A DNA stretch of 55,039 nucleotides, taken from DASPHG01 sp035629775 (GTDB lineage Bacteria; Actinomycetota; Thermoleophilia; Solirubrobacterales; Thermoleophilaceae). Each line of letters opens with the position of its first letter. Position 1 is the first letter of the stretch. Below the pieces are notes generated by a model. The model did not search any database. It saw only the letters and a program-made list of their open reading frames with translations, and was not told the DNA's origin. Below, one piece after another: positions 8,558-17,042 of the stretch. Location: assembly GCA_035629775.1 (NCBI GenBank), contig DASPHG010000026.1, forward strand, positions 1 through 55,039, read 5' to 3'. Made by a program: the position numbers and the translations under genes.

Positions 8558-9238
8558 ATGTACGTCCTGATCGTCGGTGCCGGGAAGGTGGGGTGGAACC
8601 TCGCCCGCGAGCTGATCGGGAAGGGGCACGAGCTGACGGTGATCGAGAACGACCAGGGCCGCTACGCGACGGTCGAGGACGAGCTCGAGCACGCGGTCCA
8701 GTACGGCGACGGGTCGGAGCTGTGGGTGCTCGACCGCGCGGGGATCGAGCGCGCCGACATGGTGATCGCCGTGACGGGCGACGACGAGGACAACATCCTG
8801 ATCTGCCAGGTCGCGCGCGAGAAGTACGGCGTCGAACGCGTCATCGCCCGCTGCAACAACCCGCGCAACCTGCAGCACTTCGAGCTGCTCGGCATCAAGC
8901 CGGCGGTTTCGGCGACTGATCTGATCCTCCGCCTGATCGAGCACGAGGTGCCGCAGTACGGCCCGCTCCACCTGCTCGACCTACCGCAGGAGCGGTTGGA
9001 GATCATCGAGCTCGAGGTCGCGCCCGACTCGGCGGCCGCCGGGCACATCGTCAAGGACCTCGGCCTACCCAACGGCTCGCTGGTCATCGCGATCATGCGC
9101 GACGGCACCGGCTTCGTGCCACTTGCCGACTCGATGATCGAGGCGGGCGACGAGGTCCTGCTAGTGCTCGACACGGGGCTGGAGGACCGCGTGGCGGCGC
9201 GCTTCCAGTCTCCGAACGCAAGCGGCGAGGCCGCCTAG
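8558..9238 (+). CDS. TrkA-family potassium uptake regulator with TrkA-N and TrkA-C domains
   Basis: A 226-residue protein with an N-terminal RCK Rossmann domain (GAGKVG at residues 7-12, IEND acidic turn, VTGDDEDNILICQVAREKYG) and a C-terminal RCK-C domain (~residues 145-220: PQERLEIIELEV... LPNGSLVIAIMRDGTGFVPLADSMIEAGDEVLLVL). This is the standard full-length architecture. It follows the single-domain protein by 10 nt, so the two should form one transcription unit and may make a heteromeric gating ring. No TrkH/KtrB pore is encoded nearby; the neighbouring APC-type permeases are the only candidate partners in view. Confidence 0.92.
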   Translation: MYVLIVGAGKVGWNLARELIGKGHELTVIENDQGRYATVEDELEHAVQYGDGSELWVLDRAGIERADMVIAVTGDDEDNILICQVAREKYGVERVIARCNNPRNLQHFELLGIKPAVSATDLILRLIEHEVPQYGPLHLLDLPQERLEIIELEVAPDSAAAGHIVKDLGLPNGSLVIAIMRDGTGFVPLADSMIEAGDEVLLVLDTGLEDRVAARFQSPNASGEAA

Positions 9239-9244
9239 GGCGGC

Positions 9245-10477
9245 GTGCCGGAGCGCGCGGTCGACCATCTGCTGATCGGCGGCGGCCTGGCGTCTGCGAA
9301 CTGCGCGCGCTGGTTGCGGGAGGAGGGCGCCGACGGATCGATCCTGCTCGTCGGACGCGAGAACGACCCGCCCTACAACCGGCCGCCGCTGTCGAAGAAG
9401 TACCTCGCCGGCTCCGAGTCGCGCGAAGACGCCCTGTTCCGCCCGGACGAGTGGTGGCAGGAGCAGCGGATCGAGCTTCTGACCCGCACGAGCGTGATGA
9501 AGCTGGACGCGGATGCGCGGCGCGCGAAGCTGTCGAGCGGGGACGAGGTCAGCTTCGACAAGGCGCTGCTCGCCACCGGCGCGAACGTGCGCCGGCTCCG
9601 CGCCGAGGGGGGCGACCTGGAGGGCATCCACTACCTGCGCGCGTTCGGCAACTCCGACGCGATCGCGGCCGACGCGTCGGCTGCAGAGCGCATCGTGCTG
9701 ATCGGCGGGTCGTTCATCGCCTGCGAGGTAGCGGCCACGCTGACCGCGAAGGGCAAGCAGTGCGCGCTCGTGATGCAGGAGGAGGTGACGTTCGAGCGCG
9801 TCTACGGGCAGGAGGTCGGCCGCTTCTTCCACTCGGTGCTCCAGGACCACGGCGTCGAGATCCACGGCCAGGACTCGCTCGCGCGGTTCGAGGGAGAGGG
9901 CGGGCGGGTCGCGCGCGTGCTCACCGAGGGCGGGGTGTCCCTCGACGCCGGGTGCGTCGTGATCGGGGCCGGCGTGGTGCCGGACGTCACGCTCGCGAAG
10001 GCGGCGGGGCTCGAGCTGGGGGAGGCGGGCGGGGTCCTGTGCTCGTCACGGCTCGAGACGTCGGTCCCGGGCGTGTATGCCGCCGGCGACATCGCCGAGT
10101 ACGACTCCGTCGTTCACGGCCGCCGGTTGCGCGTCGAGCACTGGGACGTCGCCTTCAACCAGGGCAAGACCGCCGCCCTCAACATGCTTGGCCGCGACGT
10201 GGCCCACGAGGAGATCCCGTACTTCTTCTCCGACCTGGCCGACTGGGCCTCGAGCGAGTACCTCGGCCCCGGGACCGGGGAGGTGGTGATCCGCGGGTCG
10301 CTGGGCGACGGCGAGTTCACCGCCTTCTACGTCGACCCGGACTCGGGCGCGGTCACCGCGGCGCTGACGGTGGGCCGCTCGGACGACATGGACCACGCCC
10401 GCCGCTTCATCCGGGAGAAGACGGCGCCGGAGCGCGATCAGCTCGCCGACGCCGGAACGGATCTGGCGGACCTCTAG
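9245..10477 (+). CDS. FAD-dependent NAD(P)H oxidoreductase, ferredoxin/rubredoxin reductase type
   Basis: A 410-residue pyridine-nucleotide disulphide-oxidoreductase-fold flavoprotein. The FAD motif LLIGGGLASANCARWL is near residues 7-22, with the ferredoxin-reductase signature NDPPYNRPPLSKKYL. The second nucleotide site has VLIGGSFIACEVA. The flavin-contact motif VPGVYAAGDIAEYD is followed by a C-terminal reductase domain. Such enzymes pass electrons from NAD(P)H to a ferredoxin or rubredoxin, but no small iron-sulfur protein is adjacent. The GTG start is 7 nt after the TrkA-family gene. AIF-like ferredoxin reductases are the nearest match; the partner is unknown. Confidence 0.88.
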   Translation: MPERAVDHLLIGGGLASANCARWLREEGADGSILLVGRENDPPYNRPPLSKKYLAGSESREDALFRPDEWWQEQRIELLTRTSVMKLDADARRAKLSSGDEVSFDKALLATGANVRRLRAEGGDLEGIHYLRAFGNSDAIAADASAAERIVLIGGSFIACEVAATLTAKGKQCALVMQEEVTFERVYGQEVGRFFHSVLQDHGVEIHGQDSLARFEGEGGRVARVLTEGGVSLDAGCVVIGAGVVPDVTLAKAAGLELGEAGGVLCSSRLETSVPGVYAAGDIAEYDSVVHGRRLRVEHWDVAFNQGKTAALNMLGRDVAHEEIPYFFSDLADWASSEYLGPGTGEVVIRGSLGDGEFTAFYVDPDSGAVTAALTVGRSDDMDHARRFIREKTAPERDQLADAGTDLADL

Positions 10478-10527
10478 GCCGTCTTGCCGAGGCGCAGCTT
10501 GGGCGAAGGCGGCCGCCCGTGGATGGC

Positions 10528-10533
10528 TATCCT
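10528..10533 (+). promoter_or_regulatory. -10 element of tRNA-Gln
   Basis: TATCCT lies 10 nt upstream of the mature tRNA 5' end at 10544. Confidence 0.4.
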
Positions 10534-10543
10534 CACGCTGCTT

Positions 10544-10614
10544 TGGGGAGTGGTGTAACGGCAGCACGCGACACTCTGGATGTCGAAGTTGGGGTTCAAA
10601 TCCCTGCTCCCCAG
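10544..10614 (+). tRNA. tRNA-Gln (anticodon CUG)
   Basis: Full cloverleaf. The acceptor stem pairs TGGGGAG with CTCCCCA and the discriminator is G. The D arm contains GTGTAACGGCAGCAC. The anticodon stem CGACA/TGTCG encloses loop CTCTGGA with CTG at positions 34-36. The T stem is TGGGG/CCCTG around TTCAAAT. CCA is not encoded. Confidence 0.95.
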
Positions 10615-10648
10615 TACGCGCGAACTAGTTCAGGGTTCGAATCGGGTC

Positions 10649-11101
10649 CTAGCCCCAGCCCTTCGTCACTGTCTTCCCCGGGCACTTGAACGGACCCATC
10701 TTCGCGCCGTCGGGCGGCGGAGGCGGGACCACGTAGTCCGCCGAGTCCGACGCTTGGTCGGCGTCGGACTTCCCGACGAGGAACTCGTACGGGCCGGCGC
10801 TGAAGATTTCGAAGCTGAGCAGGAGCTTGCCCCGCTTCTTCTTCTTGGCCGTCTTTCCGGGGAGCTTGAATTCGTCGTCCTCAAGGACGTCGCCCGCGCC
10901 GAAAACGAGCTGGACGCGGATCTTCTGGCCCGGCTTCCCCTTCAGCTTCACGCAGATGTCCGACGAGTCCGAGTCCTTCGGGTGGTAATGGGACAGGCCG
11001 TCCTCGTCCTTGATGCTCGGTTTCTTCGGCGCAGACAGGGCGGTCGAAGCGGTGAGTGAAACGGCGATCGCGGTCACGATCGCGAGAGTTACTACACGCA
11101 C
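10649..11101 (-). CDS. secreted protein of unknown function
   Basis: A 150-residue exported protein. A signal peptide (MRVVTLAIVTAIAVSLTASTALSA) precedes a small beta-rich domain: KDEDGLSHYHPKDSDSSDICVKLKGKPGQKIRVQLVFGAGDVLEDDEFKLPGKTAKK. It reads like an extracellular binding or structural module; I do not recognise the family. The GTG start is supported by AAGGAGG 4 nt upstream. It is divergent from the downstream glucose/sorbosone-dehydrogenase-like pair, and its 3' end lies 34 nt from the tRNA-Gln gene. Confidence 0.75.
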   Translation of the reverse strand: MRVVTLAIVTAIAVSLTASTALSAPKKPSIKDEDGLSHYHPKDSDSSDICVKLKGKPGQKIRVQLVFGAGDVLEDDEFKLPGKTAKKKKRGKLLLSFEIFSAGPYEFLVGKSDADQASDSADYVVPPPPPDGAKMGPFKCPGKTVTKGWG

Positions 11102-11129
11102 GAGTCCTCCTTCCGGGAGCTACGGCGCG

Positions 11130-11135
11130 AGCCTA
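11130..11135 (-). promoter_or_regulatory. -10 element of secreted 150-residue protein
   Basis: TAGGCT on the minus strand. A transcript starting about 7 nt downstream has a short leader carrying AAGGAGG (11106-11112) ahead of the GTG at 11101, so this gene uses a leadered mRNA, unlike many neighbours. Confidence 0.4.
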
Positions 11136-11182
11136 CGCCTCCACGCGCTGGCGCGCAAGCGCTAGGCGGTGACACGGGCCGC

Positions 11183-11188
11183 TACCGT
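11183..11188 (+). promoter_or_regulatory. -10 element (leaderless) of first GSDH-PKD gene
   Basis: TACCGT ends 6 nt before the GTG at 11195, with no Shine-Dalgarno sequence. Confidence 0.4.
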
Positions 11189-11194
11189 CGGAGT

Positions 11195-13234
11195 GTGCGT
11201 CGATACCTGCTCGCCTGGCTGCTCTGCGGCATCGCCGCGCCCGCGGCGGCGCCGGCGGCCCCGACCCTGCCGAGCGGCTTCGAGCAATTGGTGCTCGCGT
11301 CCGGGATCGGCGTGCCCACCGCGATCGACTGGGCACCGGACGGGCGAATGTTCGTCGCCGAGAAGCCCGGTCTCGTCAGGGTGGTGAACCCGGGAACGGC
11401 GCCCGAGACAAGCCTCGTGCTGGACCTCTCCAGACGAGTGAACGGCTATGGCGATCGCGGCCTGCTCGGCCTGGCAGTGGCGAACGACTTCGCCCGCACC
11501 GGGCACGTCTACCTCCTGTACACCCTCGAGATCAACCGCCGTCGCCAGGACGGGCCCAAGACCGCCCGACTCACCCGGATCACCATCGGTCCGGACAACC
11601 ACGTCCGCGGACGCGAGCGCGTGATCCTGGGCAGGGATGGGTCGAAGCCGTGCAGACGGCTTTCGAACGCACGCGACTGCATTCCGGCCAACGCGGCCCA
11701 GCACACGATCGGCACGGTTCGTGCGGCCGGCGACGGCACGCTGTGGGTCGGCAGCGGGGACGCCTTCGGCCAGAACAGCCGCTTCGATGACGTCTTCCAC
11801 ACCTCGCGCGCGAAGAGCCTCGCCGGGAAGATCATCCACATCGACCGCAGGGGTCGCGGCCTTCCGGGGCATCCGTTCTGTCGCCGCGACGACGACCTCA
11901 CCCACACGTGCACGAAGGTCTATGCCGAGGGCTTCCGGAATCCATTCCGGTTCACGCTCGACGGGAAGACGCCGATCGTCGGCGACGTCGGACTCGAGGC
12001 GCGGGAGGAGATCGACGTCGTGCTCCCGGGCCGCGACTATGGCTGGCCCTGCTACGAGGGAACGATCCACACTCCGGTCTTCGCACTCCAGCCGCGCTGC
12101 ATCCGCCAGTACAGGGCGCCCGAGCGGCGGTCGGGGCCGATCACGCCGCTGTTCGACTACGCCGGCTTCCCCGGGGCCGTCGTGGTCGGCCCGGTCTTCG
12201 GAGCCAGGTCGTGGCCGAAGCGGTTCCGCGACAGGCTCTACTTCGGCGACTACACGCGCGGCTTCATCAGCACGCTGGATCTCGACACGGGCCGGGACGC
12301 GTCGTTCGGCACCGAGCTCGGTTCCCCCGTCGCGATCGAGCGCTCACCGCGCGGGAACCTCGCGTACGTTGACATCGCCGCGGGTGAGGTCCGCGAGATC
12401 GCGTACTCACCCGACAACATGGCCCCCGTGGCGCAGGCCGTGCGCAGCAGCGGGTCGGGGCCGGTCCCGCTCCTCGTCTACTTCTCGGCCCGCGGCTCCG
12501 CTGACCCCGAGGGCCAGCCGCTCACCTACCACTGGAGCTTTGGCGATGGCACGACCGGCTCGGGCCGCGACGTCAGTCACCTCTACACGACGGCGGGGAA
12601 CTTCACCGTTCGGATGACCGTCACCGACCCCGCCGGTCGCAGCGCTGTCAAGCTCCTCCGGGTTTCGCCGGGCAACACGCAACCCAGGGTTGAGATCGTC
12701 GCGCCCGCCAGCGGGTCCCTCTATACCGCCGGCAAGACCCTCCTCCTGCACGCGCGCGCGACCGACCCCGAGGATGGCCGGATCCCGAGCCGCGCGATCG
12801 TCTGGAAGGTGCGACTCGACCACCGCGGGCACAAGCACTTCCTCCTCGACGGCCTAAGGGGGCGGCGAGCCGGATTCCGCGTCCCGACCGACCACACGGC
12901 GGACACCTTCGTGGTGATCACCGCGACGGCGACCGACTCGGGCGGGCTCCAGCACGCCACGGCGGTGGCGGCCTACCCGCGCACCGCGAACGTGACGATC
13001 GAGAGCGATCCGACGGGTGCGCCGGTGACCTTCGGCGACGGCAATGCGACCGCGCCCGTGAGCGGCGAGCACGCGGTCGGCTTCGAGACCGTGCTCTCCA
13101 CCGCGCCCTCCTTCGAGCACGACGGCCGGCGCTTCCGCTTCGCGCGCTGGTCGGACGGCGCGGCACGCTCGCACACTGTCCGCGTGCCCGAAGACGGCCT
13201 CGCACTGCGCGCGCACTACAGGCAGGCCGATTGA
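11195..13234 (+). CDS. secreted glucose/sorbosone dehydrogenase-like protein with PKD domain (copy 1)
   Basis: A 679-residue exported protein. After a signal peptide comes a six-bladed beta-propeller of the soluble glucose/sorbosone dehydrogenase family (~residues 25-400), with PTAIDWAPDGRMFVAE, GDRGLLGLAVANDF, AEGFRNPFRFTLD and YGWPCYEG. A PKD domain follows (~405-490, WSFGDGTTGSGRDVSHLY), then an Ig-like region and a C-terminal beta module rich in conserved aromatics (FRFARWSDG). The propeller family usually binds PQQ and oxidises sugars outside the membrane. Whether PQQ ligands are kept was not verified, so catalysis is inferred. A paralog follows with a 4-nt overlap. Confidence 0.85.
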   Translation: MRRYLLAWLLCGIAAPAAAPAAPTLPSGFEQLVLASGIGVPTAIDWAPDGRMFVAEKPGLVRVVNPGTAPETSLVLDLSRRVNGYGDRGLLGLAVANDFARTGHVYLLYTLEINRRRQDGPKTARLTRITIGPDNHVRGRERVILGRDGSKPCRRLSNARDCIPANAAQHTIGTVRAAGDGTLWVGSGDAFGQNSRFDDVFHTSRAKSLAGKIIHIDRRGRGLPGHPFCRRDDDLTHTCTKVYAEGFRNPFRFTLDGKTPIVGDVGLEAREEIDVVLPGRDYGWPCYEGTIHTPVFALQPRCIRQYRAPERRSGPITPLFDYAGFPGAVVVGPVFGARSWPKRFRDRLYFGDYTRGFISTLDLDTGRDASFGTELGSPVAIERSPRGNLAYVDIAAGEVREIAYSPDNMAPVAQAVRSSGSGPVPLLVYFSARGSADPEGQPLTYHWSFGDGTTGSGRDVSHLYTTAGNFTVRMTVTDPAGRSAVKLLRVSPGNTQPRVEIVAPASGSLYTAGKTLLLHARATDPEDGRIPSRAIVWKVRLDHRGHKHFLLDGLRGRRAGFRVPTDHTADTFVVITATATDSGGLQHATAVAAYPRTANVTIESDPTGAPVTFGDGNATAPVSGEHAVGFETVLSTAPSFEHDGRRFRFARWSDGAARSHTVRVPEDGLALRAHYRQAD

Positions 13235-15261
13235 GGGGCACTGCGGTCGTGCTGTGTGCGCTCGCCTGCGCGGCGGCCCCCGGCGCCGCACGGGCGGCGC
13301 CCACATTGCCGGCCGGCTTCGAGCGGATCACGCTCGCCGCGCAGCTCGACCGGCCGACGGCGATCGACTGGGCGCCCGACGGACGCATGTTCATCGCGGA
13401 GATGCCGGGGGTCGTGAAGGTGGTCAACCCGGGCGCCGCGCCTGAGGCGGCGCCGGTGCTCGACATATCGCGGCGCGTGACCGTCTACGGCGACCGGGGG
13501 CTCCTGGGGCTGGCCGTCGCGCATGACTTCGCCCGCACGGGGCACCTCTACCTCCTCTACACGCACGAGATCGATCGCCGCCACCAGGACGGCCGCAAGA
13601 CCTCGCTGCTCACGCGGGTGACGGTCGGGCCGGACAACCGCGTCCGCGGGAAGGAGCGCGTGATCCTCGGCAAGCAGGGGTCGAAGCCATGCCGGCGGCT
13701 CTCCAACGTGCGCGACTGCATCCCGGCGAACGCGCCCCAGCACAGCATCGGCACGGTTCGCGCCGCGCGCGACGGCACGCTGTGGCTGGGCAACGGCGAT
13801 GCGACCGGCGACGGTGTCCCCTACCAGCGCGTCTTCGATGCGACGCGCGTGACCACGCTGGCCGGCAAGCTGATCCACATCGACGGTCGCGGGCGGGGCC
13901 TCGAGGGTCATCCGTTCTGCCCGCGGGACACCGACCTGACGCACGTGTGCACGAAGATCCATGCGCGGGGCTTTCGCAACCCGTTCCGGTTCACCCTTCA
14001 CCGGGGAACCCCGATCGTCGGCGACGTGGGCCTCGAGACGCGCGAGGAGATCGACGTCGTCAGGCCGGGGCTCGACTACGGCTGGCCGTGCCACGAGGGC
14101 ACGGTCCGCACCCCCGCGTTCGCGCTCCACTGGCGTTGCCTGCGCCGGTATGAGGGCCGCCGGCCGGCCGCGCCGCTGTACGACTACCCGGGCTCGCCCG
14201 GCACCGTGGTCGTCGGACCAGTCCTGCCCGCGCGCGCGTGGCCCCGGAAGTACCGCGGGCAGCTCTTCTTCGGCGACTTCACGCGCTCGTTCATCAGCAC
14301 GCTGGATGTCGAGACCGGCGCCGCCGCGCCGTTCGGCACCGGGGTTGGAGCGACCGTGGCGATCGAGCGCTCGCCGCGCGGCCAGCTCGCTTACGTCGAC
14401 ATCGCGGCGGGCGAGGTGCGCGAGATCGCCTGGTCGCCCGACAACCATGCGCCCGTCGCGGGCGCGGTCGCCAGCCGCACGTCCGGGCCGCTGCCGCTGC
14501 TCGTGAACTTCTCGGCGGCGGGTTCGACGGACCGCGAGGGTGGGGCGCTCTCGTACCGCTGGAGCTTCGGCGACGGCGCGACGGCGACCGGCCGTTATGT
14601 CAGCCACGCGTACACGAGCGAGGGCAACTTCACGGTGCGGATGACCGTCAGCGACCCGGCCGGCCGCAGGGCGGTGAAGCTGCTCCAGGTCTCGCCGGGG
14701 AATACGCCGCCCGCGATCGAGCTGGTGGCGCCCGCCGCAGGCTCGCTCTACCGCGCGGGAACGACGCTCGCCCTTCGTGCGCGCGCGACCGACGCGGAGG
14801 ACGGCGAGCTGCCGGATCGAGCCATCCGCTGGTCGGGACGCCTCGACCATCGCGGCCACCAGCACTACTTCGCGAACGGGCTGACGGGGTCCGTGGCCGG
14901 CTTCCGGGTGACCACCGACCACACCGCCGATTCGTTCTTCGTCGTCACCGTGACGGCGACCGACTCGGGCGAGCTCGAGAGCTCCGAGACGGTCGAGGTG
15001 CACCCGCGCACCGCGACCGTGACGATCGATAGCTCGCCGGCCGGGGCGCCGGTGGGGTTCGCCGGCGGCCGCGCGCCGGCCCCGGTGAGCGGCACGCACA
15101 CGGTGGGCTTCGAGACGGTGCTGCTGGCGGCGCGCTCGTTCGAGCACGACGGCGAGCGCTTCCGCTTCGTGCGCTGGTCGGACGGCGGCCGGCGCGAGCG
15201 GGCGGTCCGGGTGCCGGCCGCCGGGCTGGACGTCCGCGCGCGCTACGAGCGCGCCGGCTAG
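13231..15261 (+). CDS. secreted glucose/sorbosone dehydrogenase-like protein with PKD domain (copy 2)
   Basis: A 676-residue tandem paralog of the preceding gene with the same domain order: signal peptide, sorbosone-dehydrogenase propeller (RPTAIDWAPDGRMFIAEMPG, ARGFRNPFRFTLH, YGWPCHEG), PKD domain (WSFGDGATATGRYVSHAY), and a C-terminal module ending FRFVRWSDGG. It starts at TTG overlapping the previous TGA, so the two are translationally coupled. Its 3' end overlaps the convergent ABC transporter gene by 4 nt. Similarity runs end to end, marking a local duplication. Separate substrates or a paired role are possible. Confidence 0.85.
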   Translation: MRGTAVVLCALACAAAPGAARAAPTLPAGFERITLAAQLDRPTAIDWAPDGRMFIAEMPGVVKVVNPGAAPEAAPVLDISRRVTVYGDRGLLGLAVAHDFARTGHLYLLYTHEIDRRHQDGRKTSLLTRVTVGPDNRVRGKERVILGKQGSKPCRRLSNVRDCIPANAPQHSIGTVRAARDGTLWLGNGDATGDGVPYQRVFDATRVTTLAGKLIHIDGRGRGLEGHPFCPRDTDLTHVCTKIHARGFRNPFRFTLHRGTPIVGDVGLETREEIDVVRPGLDYGWPCHEGTVRTPAFALHWRCLRRYEGRRPAAPLYDYPGSPGTVVVGPVLPARAWPRKYRGQLFFGDFTRSFISTLDVETGAAAPFGTGVGATVAIERSPRGQLAYVDIAAGEVREIAWSPDNHAPVAGAVASRTSGPLPLLVNFSAAGSTDREGGALSYRWSFGDGATATGRYVSHAYTSEGNFTVRMTVSDPAGRRAVKLLQVSPGNTPPAIELVAPAAGSLYRAGTTLALRARATDAEDGELPDRAIRWSGRLDHRGHQHYFANGLTGSVAGFRVTTDHTADSFFVVTVTATDSGELESSETVEVHPRTATVTIDSSPAGAPVGFAGGRAPAPVSGTHTVGFETVLLAARSFEHDGERFRFVRWSDGGRRERAVRVPAAGLDVRARYERAG

Positions 15262-17042
15262 GCCGCCTGCTCGGCCCAGTCGCGGTAGAGCCGCGCGTAA
15301 TGGCCGCCCGCGGCGAGCAGCTCCTCGTGCGTGCCCTGCTCGGCGATTCGCGCCTGGTCGAGCACCACGATCCGCCCTGCCTGGCGGATCGTCGAGAGCC
15401 GGTGGGCGATGACGATCGCCGTCCGGCCGGCCAGCAGCCGGCGCAGGCCGTGCTCGATGCGCGCCTCGGTCCGGACGTCCACGTTCGAGGTCGCCTCGTC
15501 GAGGATCAGGATGCGCGGGTCGGCGATCGCCGCGCGCGCGAATGCGATCAGCTGCCGCTCGCCGGCCGACAGGTGCCCGCCGCGCTCGCCCACCTCCGTG
15601 TCGTAGCCGTCGGGCATCCGCTCGATCAGCTCGTGCGCGCCGACCGCGCGCGCGGCCGCGGCGATCTCTTCGGCGGTTGCCCCCGTCCGCCCGAAGCCGA
15701 TGTTGTCGCCGACCGTGCCGGAGAACAGGAAGCCCTCCTGCGGCACGATCCCGAGCTGCGAGCGCAGCGACCGCTCGGTCACCGTGCGCAGGTCGCGGCC
15801 GTCGATCAGCACCCGGCCCGCCGTCGGGTCGTAGAAGCGCGCGATCAGCTTCGCGAACGTGGACTTGCCGGCGCCGGTCGCACCCACGAGGGCCACGGTC
15901 TGCCCCGGCGGGATCTCGAGGTCGAGATCGCAGATCGCGAGCCCCTCGCCGCCATAGGTGAAGCACACGTCCTCGAAGCGGATCTCGCCGCGCACGCGCG
16001 GCAGGTCGACCGCGTCGGGGGCATCGCGCACGTCGGGCTCCTCGTCGAGCAGCTCGAACACCTTGTCGAGCGCCGCCATCCCGGCCTGGTAGGTCGTGTA
16101 GAGCTGCGAGAGCTGCTGGATGGGGTCGAAGAAGCTCTGGAGATAGAAGACGAACGACGCCAGCACGCCGATCGTGACGCCGTCGCCGTCGAGCACCTGG
16201 TTGCCGCCGTAGAGCAGGATCCCCGCGGTCGCCACGGCCGACAGCAGCTCGACCGACGGGAAGTACGCCGCGTTCAGATAGACCGTCCTCATGTTGGCGT
16301 CGCGGTTCTCGTCGTTGAGCGCCGCGAAACGGTCCATGTGCCGGCGCTCCTGCCCGAATGCACGCACGATCCGGATGCCGGAGAGGGTCTCCTGGAGGTA
16401 CGCGGTGATATGCGCGATCTTCTCGCGCGTCAGCCGGTACGCCCCCGCCGACGCCAGCCGGAACACCACGCTGCCGACCGCGAGCACCGGGAACGTGAGG
16501 AAGGTGATCAGCGCCAGCTCCGGGTCGAGCAACAGCAGGATCGCCGCGGTGCCGACGAGCGTCAGGGTGGACGAGAAGAGGGTCACGACCCCGTCCGTGA
16601 CGAGCTGGTCGAGCGCCTGCACGTCGTTCGTCAGGCGGGAGATCAGGACGCCGGTCTTGTTCCGTGAGTAGAACCCGATCGAGAGCCGCTGGAGGTGGGC
16701 GAAGATCCGCTCGCGGAGGTCCTGCAGCGCACGCTGGCCCACCCAGTTCACGAGGTAGGTCTGGACGTACGTTGCGACCCAGTTGATCAGCGCGGCCGCG
16801 ATGAACGCGACCAGGACCACGGTCAGGAAGTCGGCGTCGCCGGCCCCGATGCCGTCGTCGATCGCGCGGCCGGCGAGGTAGGGCGGAACGAGCGCGGCGC
16901 CGGTCGCCAGGACCAGCGCCACGAACATCAGCGCCACCTTCGCCCGGTAGGGGCGCAGGAGCTGGAGCAGCCCGCGCAGCTTGCGAGCACGCTGGTCCTC
17001 GCCCCGGAGGACGGACCAGAAGGAGCGGAGGCGTGCGATCAC
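15258..17042 (-). CDS. ABC exporter half-transporter, subunit with catalytic Glu and degenerate signature
   Basis: A 594-residue TMD-NBD half-transporter. Six membrane helices (residues ~40-320) precede an ATPase domain with Walker A GATGAGKST, Walker B ILILDEATSNVD and H-loop AHRLST. The signature motif reads LSAGERQ instead of LSGGQ. The GTG start overlaps the stop of the upstream half-transporter (GTGA), so both are made from one message. Its canonical Walker B Glu and weakened signature complement its partner exactly, as expected of a heterodimeric exporter with one catalytic and one degenerate site. Substrates of such pairs are usually drugs or lipids; none can be named here. Confidence 0.92.
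   Translation of the reverse strand: MIARLRSFWSVLRGEDQRARKLRGLLQLLRPYRAKVALMFVALVLATGAALVPPYLAGRAIDDGIGAGDADFLTVVLVAFIAAALINWVATYVQTYLVNWVGQRALQDLRERIFAHLQRLSIGFYSRNKTGVLISRLTNDVQALDQLVTDGVVTLFSSTLTLVGTAAILLLLDPELALITFLTFPVLAVGSVVFRLASAGAYRLTREKIAHITAYLQETLSGIRIVRAFGQERRHMDRFAALNDENRDANMRTVYLNAAYFPSVELLSAVATAGILLYGGNQVLDGDGVTIGVLASFVFYLQSFFDPIQQLSQLYTTYQAGMAALDKVFELLDEEPDVRDAPDAVDLPRVRGEIRFEDVCFTYGGEGLAICDLDLEIPPGQTVALVGATGAGKSTFAKLIARFYDPTAGRVLIDGRDLRTVTERSLRSQLGIVPQEGFLFSGTVGDNIGFGRTGATAEEIAAAARAVGAHELIERMPDGYDTEVGERGGHLSAGERQLIAFARAAIADPRILILDEATSNVDVRTEARIEHGLRRLLAGRTAIVIAHRLSTIRQAGRIVVLDQARIAEQGTHEELLAAGGHYARLYRDWAEQAA

Noticed and set aside
10625..10660. GGGTTCGAATC just after tRNA-Gln, resembling a T arm of a second tRNA
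   Set aside because: No acceptor stem, D arm or anticodon arm can be drawn around it and the flanking bases do not pair as a T stem. It may be a remnant, but there is too little to call.
13216..15966. Long open frame on the minus strand opposite the second sorbosone-dehydrogenase-like gene (916 codons)
   Set aside because: It is Arg/Ala/Gly/Pro/Asp-rich with no recognisable domain except where it happens to be in register with the real ABC gene. It is typical of antisense frames in GC-rich DNA.
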